This document shows positions 1 through 5,795 of a stretch of DNA of 45,931 bases, piece by piece; the first letter of the stretch is position 1; each line of letters begins with the position of its first letter. The stretch spans positions 1-45,931 of the forward strand of contig DSCJ01000028.1 in the NCBI GenBank assembly GCA_011049175.1, in the 5' to 3' direction. The translations under genes and the position numbers were made by a program. This DNA is from Bacteroidota bacterium. Lineage in GTDB: Bacteria; Bacteroidota; Bacteroidia; Bacteroidales; VadinHA17. The notes below the pieces were generated by a model. It did not search any database, was not told the origin of the DNA, and saw only the letters and a list, made by a program, of their open reading frames with translations.

Positions 1-139
1 AAGAAAGCGAGAAGGTTAAATTATGGTTCTGGCTGTCATTAAGTGTTGTAAATGCACTTGCTGAATTGAAAAAATTAAAAATGGGCACACCATATATTAG
101 TACATAGCCAGTTTACTACGTAGTTATTTATTTCCCTGA
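1..139. other. Left-edge intergenic segment, no gene seen
   Basis: AT-rich stretch downstream of the miaA stop codon. I see no open frame, terminator or RNA fold that I would defend. The only structure is a 10-bp palindrome, ACTACGTAGT, at about 115-124. Confidence 0.5.
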
Positions 140-1066
140 TCATTCCTCCAGCCACTCCAGAATAACGGCAACCTTTTCCTTTTCGGGAAGATGGAAATCC
201 ACCCAGTGAATAGGGATCCCCCTTCGCTGCATTCCCCGGAACCAGGTCATCTGACGCTTGGCAAACCGGTGGATGGCCGTCTCCAGCCCGGAGAACATCT
301 CATCATACCCCAGCCGGCCGGTCAGATACAGGGTAATGTACTTGTATTCCAGTCCGTAATACATCAGCCGTTCCTCCGAAACCCCCTTTTCCAGAAGGTC
401 TTTCACCTCATCGACCATACCTGCTTCCAGACGCTGCCTGAGCCTGAGGGTTATCCTTTGCCTCCGGGTTTCCCGGTCGATTTGCACACCCACAACCAGG
501 GGCCGCAGGTCGGGCAGGTCATGGGCCGGTTCAGGATGCCGGGCCTGATAACGGGCAATTTCCAGGGCCCGTACCAGCCTTTTCCTCGTATCGGTATCGG
601 TTTTATTGTGCAGGGTTTTATAACCGGCCAGCAGGCGGGTAAGCTCTTCCATGGATTTTCCCTCCAGGCTCTTGCGGAATGAATGATCCACCGGAACCCG
701 GATAAGCCGGTATCCCCTGAGCACCGCTTCCAGATACAGCCCCGTTCCACCGCACACCACAGGGAATTTTCCGCTGTCCGTCAATTCCCTGTAAACCCTG
801 AAAAAATCCTGCTGGTAGCTGAATACATCATAGGTATCGCCGGCTTCCACGATATCGATCAGGTGGTATGGCACCTGCACCCCGTCCACCATGTAATCGT
901 CGTAATCCTTGCCAGTCCCCAGGTTCATTCCCCGGTACACCTGCCTGGAATCGGCGCTGATCACCTCCCCGTCGAGTTCACGGGCTACTCTGGCAGCCAG
1001 GGCCGTTTTCCCGCAGGCCGTGGGACCCGTTATAACCAGTATCTGATAATTCCCCTGTTTCTTCAT
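140..1066 (-). CDS. miaA: tRNA dimethylallyltransferase
   Basis: MiaA transfers a dimethylallyl group from DMAPP to N6 of adenosine 37 in tRNAs that read codons starting with U, in the cytoplasm. The 308-residue product has the family P-loop GPTACGKT at residues 14-21, the substrate-handling segment DSRQVYRGMNLGTGK from residue 39, and the C-terminal RFAKRQMTWFR motif typical of the family. Length is normal for MiaA and the start is ATG. It is divergent from the Yip1-like gene, with an 82-bp intergenic region that contains a tandem 21-bp duplication. No exact TAnnTTTG promoter element was found upstream. Identification is secure from motifs and length. Confidence 0.96.
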   Translation of the reverse strand: MKKQGNYQILVITGPTACGKTALAARVARELDGEVISADSRQVYRGMNLGTGKDYDDYMVDGVQVPYHLIDIVEAGDTYDVFSYQQDFFRVYRELTDSGKFPVVCGGTGLYLEAVLRGYRLIRVPVDHSFRKSLEGKSMEELTRLLAGYKTLHNKTDTDTRKRLVRALEIARYQARHPEPAHDLPDLRPLVVGVQIDRETRRQRITLRLRQRLEAGMVDEVKDLLEKGVSEERLMYYGLEYKYITLYLTGRLGYDEMFSGLETAIHRFAKRQMTWFRGMQRRGIPIHWVDFHLPEKEKVAVILEWLEE

Positions 1067-1072
1067 TTTTTA

Positions 1073-1114
1073 TGATTCCCGCGTAATTTCATTTGATTCC
1101 CGCGTAATTTCATT
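1073..1114. repeat. Perfect tandem duplication of 21 bp
   Basis: Positions 1073-1093 and 1094-1114 are identical, starting TGATTCCCGCG and ending AATTTCATT. The repeat fills about half of the divergent intergenic space between miaA and the Yip1-like gene, so copy number could alter spacing or regulatory content of either promoter. Confidence 0.9.
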
Positions 1115-1148
1115 ATTTTCGCAAAACGGATCAATTTCCTACCGGAGG

Positions 1149-1715
1149 ATGAAGATAGAGGAAATTTATGAACGGGCCATAGCCATCATGTCCCGTCCCG
1201 GCGAAACATGGGAAACCATTCGGACCGAAAACGGACATGCCGTACAGGTGCTGAAAGGATACCTGCTGCCCTTTTCCCTGCTGATTGGCGCCACCAGCCT
1301 GTTCGGCCAGGTCATGTTCGGCACGGGCATAGGCACCTGGGCGGGAATTGCCGATGTAACCGCCACGGTGCTGTTTTCATTTTTCACTCCCCTGTTGCTG
1401 GTTTTCAGCCTTTTCATGCTCTCCTACCTGCTGGGCGATTTTTTCGGAGGAACCGCGAAACCCGGCCATCATATCGTATGGTTCAGCTATGCCTTCACTC
1501 CCCTGTACCTGGCCGATACCTTTTCTTCCCTGCACTGGACTTTTTCGTGGATGATGGTTTTCGGCCTGTATTCCTCCTATCTTCTCTGGACCGGTATTCC
1601 CTATATGTGCGGGATTCCGGCTGGAAAGCGGTTTCCGTTCTTTGTGATGATCCTGCTGCTCACATGTCTTTCACTGATACTTTTTTACTGGCTGGCCCCC
1701 TCCCTCCTGCTGTGA
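1149..1715 (+). CDS. Yip1-family multi-pass membrane protein
   Basis: A 188-residue integral membrane protein. The N-terminus, MKIEEIYERAIAIMSRPGET, matches the usual opening of bacterial Yip1-domain proteins (a short amphipathic stretch followed by a P-x-E-x-W-x-x-I-like segment). About five hydrophobic segments follow, at roughly residues 35-55, 65-95, 110-130, 135-150 and 160-185. Family function is unknown in bacteria; in eukaryotes Yip1 proteins act in vesicle traffic, which should not be transferred here. A GGAGG sits immediately before the ATG, too close for a normal Shine-Dalgarno. The gene is followed by smpB after 52 bp, but smpB has its own promoter-like element, so co-transcription is uncertain. 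Confidence 0.75.
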   Translation: MKIEEIYERAIAIMSRPGETWETIRTENGHAVQVLKGYLLPFSLLIGATSLFGQVMFGTGIGTWAGIADVTATVLFSFFTPLLLVFSLFMLSYLLGDFFGGTAKPGHHIVWFSYAFTPLYLADTFSSLHWTFSWMMVFGLYSSYLLWTGIPYMCGIPAGKRFPFFVMILLLTCLSLILFYWLAPSLLL

Positions 1716-1752
1716 AAATCTGTTGTTATGCCATAATTCCGGGGGTATTTTC

Positions 1753-1760
1753 TAATTTTG
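1753..1760 (+). promoter_or_regulatory. -7 promoter element of smpB
   Basis: TAATTTTG matches the Bacteroidota -7 consensus TAnnTTTG exactly and ends only 7 nt before the smpB ATG, implying an almost absent 5' leader. No good TTTG -33 element was found at the usual spacing. Confidence 0.5.
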
Positions 1761-1767
1761 TCACGTA

Positions 1768-2217
1768 ATGAAAAACCATGTCCATATAAAGAACAGGAAA
1801 GCCTCGTTCCTTTACGAGTTCATTGAGAAGTACGTGGCGGGCATTCAGTTGCTGGGAACGGAGATCAAGTCGATCAGAACCGGAAAAGTGAGCCTGAACG
1901 AAGCATACTGTACTTTCCGTGATCACGAGCTGTATGTTAAGGGTATGCATATCGCCGAATATGAAATGGGCAATATCAACAACCACGAAACCAAACGCGA
2001 CCGGAAGCTTCTTCTCAACCACCGCGAACTTCTCAGGCTGGAGAAGGGAAGCACGGAAAAGGGGCTGACCATTGTCCCCACGCGTTTGTTCATCAACGAG
2101 CGGGGACTGGCAAAGCTTGAAATAGCCCTGGCGCGTGGAAAAAAACAATACGACCGGAGGGAATCCCTGAAGGAAAAAGATACCCAAAAGGAAATGAACC
2201 GGTTACTCCGGCGATAA
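1768..2217 (+). CDS. smpB: SsrA (tmRNA)-binding protein SmpB
   Basis: SmpB binds tmRNA and delivers it to stalled ribosomes for trans-translation and tagging of the incomplete protein. The 149-residue sequence shows the family signatures: IKNRKASF near the N-terminus, the GTEIKSIR core at about residues 31-38, a Tyr-Val-Lys-Gly-Met-His-like segment, and the lysine/arginine-rich tail that becomes helical in the ribosomal mRNA channel. Length is typical. The ATG start agrees with family N-termini. Its TAA stop directly abuts the reversed stop of the next, convergent gene. ssrA itself is not in the window. Confidence 0.96.
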   Translation: MKNHVHIKNRKASFLYEFIEKYVAGIQLLGTEIKSIRTGKVSLNEAYCTFRDHELYVKGMHIAEYEMGNINNHETKRDRKLLLNHRELLRLEKGSTEKGLTIVPTRLFINERGLAKLEIALARGKKQYDRRESLKEKDTQKEMNRLLRR

Positions 2218-3564
2218 TTACTGGGCAAAGAAGAAATTGATCAGATCGTACACTCCCTGGGTATCCAGGGTGGTTTCGTAGTCGAAATAACTGTCAATAG
2301 CACGCAGCAATTCCTCAAAGGAAATGTATCCGTCGCGGTCGGTTTCAAATTCCCTGAATCTTTCCGGAATGCCGGGAAGGGTATACCGGTAGGTTCCGGT
2401 ATACTGGCGTTCACCGGGAAAATAGTAATCGAGCATATTTCTCGGGGCGGCTTCTTCAAGCATCCAGGGGGTGAGCAATTCTTCCTCTGAAAGGGCTATT
2501 CCTTTCCGGTTCACAGGGAGGCCTTCAGGCGTTCCGGGTTCCTCGTCCAGGTAATTGGGCACCCCGTCGTTATCACTGTCGAGCGGGCAGCCCAGGGAAT
2601 CCACAGCAACGCCTTCCGGGGTATCCAGGCATTCGTCATAGAAATCCAGCACCATGTCCCCGTCTTCATCCTCCAGATACAGGGGATCGGCCTCTACATC
2701 TTCGTACAGGTTAATAACCCGGATCACCCTGGGCTCGGAAAAGGGATCGAGGTGTATTGACAAAGAAGTATAACGGAATATATCGGTCATCCGGTTTCCT
2801 TCCGGTTCGGAACGGATGGAATTATAGTTGTCGATATTGTCGGTCAGGGTAATATGCCAGGAACAGGCCATTCTGATGGATACCCGGGGGGCAAGGCTCA
2901 CCCTGAAACCCACTTCCAGGGGAACGGCAAAGCTGTATTTCGAATAGTTATCCAGGGTGCTCCAGTCGGGATTCCTTAAATTGGTCTCATATATAAAATC
3001 CCTCTGCTGTAGCTCACCGGGATGGAACAGCACATCATTATCCAGCCACACATATGGATTCCCTTCCGCATCGGACAAATCGCCTTTCGGATTGAACTGA
3101 AAAGTCTCCACCCCTCCCCCTACGAAGGGTTTAAAAGGAATGTCTCGCGATATAACATGTCCGAAATCGTATTGCAGCGATGCCCCGAAACTGGTAATAT
3201 CGGTCATGAAATTCAGGTTGTTGCCCGAATACATCTGGTTTGCGGTCAGTTTCCCGCTGGTAAACACGAAATTCAGGCGGTAACGTTGCTTTTCATCGAG
3301 AAAGGAGGACAGATATATGCTCAGGCCCGGTTTGCCACCGATCAGAAAGCGGGTATTGCTGTTCACATCCCCTAAAAAACTGAAGGTGCCCGTACCTATG
3401 CCGATGGCGGGCCGTGACAGGGGATTTTCCACAGGGAATTCCTGCATCATGAGGCTGTCGAACAATTCCTGTGCAGAGGCATTCCGGCCGCCGAACGGCC
3501 ATACCGTAAAAATAATCAGCAGAACAATATGGTATTTTGTACGCAAGGCGCTTACTTGAACCAT
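2218..3564 (-). CDS. Outer-membrane barrel protein with thrombospondin-3 and EF-hand motifs
   Basis: A 448-residue exported protein. A signal peptide is likely at residues 1-32, with Ala-x-Ala before Gln-Glu. Residues ~50-285 have the alternating aromatic strands and glycine turns of an outer-membrane beta-barrel. Residues ~300-355 hold Asp-rich calcium-binding thrombospondin-type-3 repeats (DEDGD, DSDNDG). Near the C-terminus DTDRDGYISFEE is a textbook EF-hand loop. Calcium-stabilised surface or periplasmic structure is therefore inferred; the actual role is unknown. The gene overlaps the end of the upstream SPOR gene by 13 nt, so the two are probably translationally coupled and may act together. 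Confidence 0.7.
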   Translation of the reverse strand: MVQVSALRTKYHIVLLIIFTVWPFGGRNASAQELFDSLMMQEFPVENPLSRPAIGIGTGTFSFLGDVNSNTRFLIGGKPGLSIYLSSFLDEKQRYRLNFVFTSGKLTANQMYSGNNLNFMTDITSFGASLQYDFGHVISRDIPFKPFVGGGVETFQFNPKGDLSDAEGNPYVWLDNDVLFHPGELQQRDFIYETNLRNPDWSTLDNYSKYSFAVPLEVGFRVSLAPRVSIRMACSWHITLTDNIDNYNSIRSEPEGNRMTDIFRYTSLSIHLDPFSEPRVIRVINLYEDVEADPLYLEDEDGDMVLDFYDECLDTPEGVAVDSLGCPLDSDNDGVPNYLDEEPGTPEGLPVNRKGIALSEEELLTPWMLEEAAPRNMLDYYFPGERQYTGTYRYTLPGIPERFREFETDRDGYISFEELLRAIDSYFDYETTLDTQGVYDLINFFFAQ

Positions 3565-4880
3565 TCCTGGTTGGTCAGCCGGAGCGCTTCATCCACGGGA
3601 ATTCTTCTTCCGTCGCGGAAAGCGCAGACAAAAGGCTCATCCACCAGAGAAGACCGTGCGATACGGTCGCGTGCAGCACGTGCTTCCCGGTAGCTGGAAA
3701 AATTTCCCACCGTATACTTGTACAATCCGGCATGCCGGTCCATTTGCACGTCATCCTGGAGATTCATGCTTTTGAAAAAGGTATTGACATTCACCGGCCG
3801 GCTGTAGGCCCCCACCTGTACTCTGAAAACAATTCCAGCAGGAGCGGGAGTTTTCTGCACGGGCCGGTCGGTTTCACGAACGGTTTCACCGGTTTCCCGC
3901 ACTACGGGGCGAGATTCCGCACTACCGGTATCCAGTCTCAATCCGGCTGCCACAGCAGCCAGATCCCGCTGCGACGTGGAATTCAGTTCGAAGGAGCGCT
4001 GGGAAACCATAACCTGGCGGGCATCGTTCCCCTCCACCAGGGAAAACTTGCCCTGAATAGAAGGTGCAGGGTTCTGGCCCGCCACACGGGGCACCAGTTC
4101 ATAGCTCACCACCAGGTAGGGATCGGCCGGCATGCGGAGCCATACGAACCTGGCTCTGCCCGATTCAAAGGTAAACCGCGCCCCCAGAGTTTCCAGGGGT
4201 CTGGCTTCAAACTGGTTCAGGATATCTTCCTCCAGGATCCCCGACCGGTTCCACGAGCCTTTTTCCAGCAACACCTGCACCACATATCCTTTTCCCGAAG
4301 CATCAGGGAAAGGCTTCTGCCGGTAGGCATTGATTTCGTAACTGTCCTGTGGGGCAGGAGCTGTCGCTTCCGGCGAACCGGTCACAGTTTTCTGCCCTGC
4401 AGCAGGTGTATAATCGGCAATATCCACCAGTTCGGAAGGATCGGACCCCGGAGCAGGCAAGATCCTGACAGTCCGGTTTTCAATCTCCAGATCATTCCTG
4501 TTATTCTCAATCAGATAGGAGAATTTCCCCCCCAGGTTAAAGGTGCCTTTTACTTTCGGATCGGGTTTCAGCCGGTATACAACCCGCACCACAGGATCAG
4601 AGGGTAATTTGAGCCATATCAGATTCAGTTTTCCGGCATCGTATGCGAAATCGGCATAGGCACTTTCCACGGGAACAACCATGATGCCCGCCGGGAAAGT
4701 TTGCTGAAACCGGGCAAAACCTTCCAGGTTTCCCTTGTTCACAATCAATTCCACTTCCGTCTCACGACCGGCGGGTATTTCATCCGGCATCCGGAACTCC
4801 AGACTCACGGGCTGGGCTGAGACACCGGCCACCATCAGCCGGATGGCCAGGGTCATTGCACTGATCCTCAATATAAACAT
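3552..4880 (-). CDS. SPOR-domain envelope protein with an internally duplicated domain
   Basis: A 442-residue protein with a signal peptide at residues 1-22 (cleavage near VSA-QP). Residues ~25-140 and ~200-298 look like two copies of one beta-rich domain: both contain a W-L-[KR]-[LM]-P-[SA]-D-P-x(3)-V-x-Y-x-L stretch (residues 89-104 and 247-262) followed about 16 residues later by G-K-F-S. A proline/threonine-rich linker leads to a C-terminal SPOR domain (~348-425, FRVQVGAYS). SPOR domains bind denuded peptidoglycan glycans, so septal or cell-wall localisation is expected. First gene of a pair with the calcium-motif barrel downstream. No exact promoter element was seen, but a 20-bp palindrome lies 61 bp upstream of the start. 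Confidence 0.72.
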   Translation of the reverse strand: MFILRISAMTLAIRLMVAGVSAQPVSLEFRMPDEIPAGRETEVELIVNKGNLEGFARFQQTFPAGIMVVPVESAYADFAYDAGKLNLIWLKLPSDPVVRVVYRLKPDPKVKGTFNLGGKFSYLIENNRNDLEIENRTVRILPAPGSDPSELVDIADYTPAAGQKTVTGSPEATAPAPQDSYEINAYRQKPFPDASGKGYVVQVLLEKGSWNRSGILEEDILNQFEARPLETLGARFTFESGRARFVWLRMPADPYLVVSYELVPRVAGQNPAPSIQGKFSLVEGNDARQVMVSQRSFELNSTSQRDLAAVAAGLRLDTGSAESRPVVRETGETVRETDRPVQKTPAPAGIVFRVQVGAYSRPVNVNTFFKSMNLQDDVQMDRHAGLYKYTVGNFSSYREARAARDRIARSSLVDEPFVCAFRDGRRIPVDEALRLTNQEWFK

Positions 4881-4940
4881 GGCGCATGTATGGATTCAGA
4901 TAACAATATTAAGAAATAATTAAAATTTTATTAACAGAAC

Positions 4941-4960
4941 TTATCAACAATTGTTGATAA
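4941..4960. promoter_or_regulatory. Perfect 20-bp palindrome TTATCAACAA/TTGTTGATAA
   Basis: Both halves match perfectly with no spacer. It lies between the LOG-family gene (stop at 4976) and the start of the SPOR gene (4880), so it could be an operator for the SPOR gene. It is too AT-rich to be a good intrinsic terminator. Each half carries TTATCAACA, one base away from the DnaA box TTATnCACA, and the same 10-mer recurs upstream of dnaB at 45656-45665. Confidence 0.5.
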
Positions 4961-4975
4961 TTATCCGTTTCGGGA

Positions 4976-5689
4976 TCAGAAATTGGGGGAAAGCAGGTAT
5001 CTGGAGTAGAAGGAATTAATCAGTTCCACGGCTTCTCCGGCGGTATCCACCACACTGAACAGGTCCAGGTCTTCCTCACTGATATTATGTTCCCGTGCCA
5101 GCATCACATCTTTGATCCAGCTGACAAGTCCTTCCCAGTACTCGCTTCCGATGAGAATGATAGGAAATTTCCCGATTTTCTGGGTTTGTATCAGGGTAAT
5201 GGCTTCGAACAGCTCGTCGAAGGTTCCGAACCCTCCGGGGAGTACAATAAATCCCTGAGCATATTTCATGAACATCACCTTTCTGACGAAGAAATGGTCA
5301 AAGGTGATGAGTTTATCGCTGTCGATGAACAGGTTGGCAGCCTGCTCAAAAGGAAGGGCAATGTTGATGCCTACCGACCTCCCTTTTCCCCGGGTTGCTC
5401 CCATGTTGGCCGCTTCCATGATCCCCGGCCCGCCGCCGGTAATGACCCCATACCCGTACCGGGTCAGGTTATAGGCAATTTCTTCGGCCAGTTTGAAGTA
5501 TTTATTGTCGGGGGTTGTCCGGGCGGATCCGAAAATGGCTACGCAGGGACCAATCCGGGCCAGCTTTTCGAACCCTTCCACAAACTCCGAAATGATCTTG
5601 AATATTCTCCACGAATCGGAAGTTTGTATTTCATTCCAGGTTTTTTCCTGAAAAGCTTCCCTGATCTTGTCGTCTTCTGAAGCGGACAT
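4976..5689 (-). CDS. LOG-family nucleotide phosphoribohydrolase (TIGR00730 type)
   Basis: A 237-residue Rossmann-fold protein. It carries GGGPGIMEAAN at residues 85-95 and PGGFGTFDE at 151-159, the two diagnostic motifs of the LOG family (often misannotated as lysine decarboxylase). Family members cleave nucleoside 5'-monophosphates to the free base and ribose 5-phosphate, classically cytokinin ribotides, and some relate to PpnN nucleosidases. The plausible substrate here is AMP or isopentenyl-AMP, the latter possibly derived from turnover of MiaA-modified tRNA; this is inference. The N-terminal ~45 residues are charged and helical. Transcribed alone or ahead of the SPOR gene. ATG start. Confidence 0.85.
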   Translation of the reverse strand: MSASEDDKIREAFQEKTWNEIQTSDSWRIFKIISEFVEGFEKLARIGPCVAIFGSARTTPDNKYFKLAEEIAYNLTRYGYGVITGGGPGIMEAANMGATRGKGRSVGINIALPFEQAANLFIDSDKLITFDHFFVRKVMFMKYAQGFIVLPGGFGTFDELFEAITLIQTQKIGKFPIILIGSEYWEGLVSWIKDVMLAREHNISEEDLDLFSVVDTAGEAVELINSFYSRYLLSPNF

Positions 5690-5754
5690 AACAGTATTTT
5701 TTTATGATATAACCGGTTTGTTTGCGTTCTGCAAAATAATGGTTTTTTTCACTC

Positions 5755-5791
5755 CGGCAAACGGCTTCCAATCATTACCGGATGTTTGCCG
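5755..5791. repeat. Inverted repeat just after uvrA
   Basis: CGGCAAAC (5755-5762) pairs perfectly with GTTTGCCG (5784-5791) across a 21-nt loop, beginning 4 nt beyond the uvrA stop. On the uvrA transcript it is followed by an A-run rather than a T-run, so it is not a standard intrinsic terminator. It might protect the mRNA 3' end or be part of the LOG-gene control region. Confidence 0.45.
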
Positions 5792-5795
5792 CATT

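Noticed and set aside
191-1075. Plus-strand frames opposite miaA
   Set aside because: Shadows of miaA; the miaA P-loop and family motifs settle the coding strand.
3537-4607. A 356-codon plus-strand frame antisense to the SPOR gene
   Set aside because: It has no family resemblance, is rich in His/Pro/Arg as expected of a codon shadow, and the opposite strand holds a protein with a clear signal peptide and SPOR domain.
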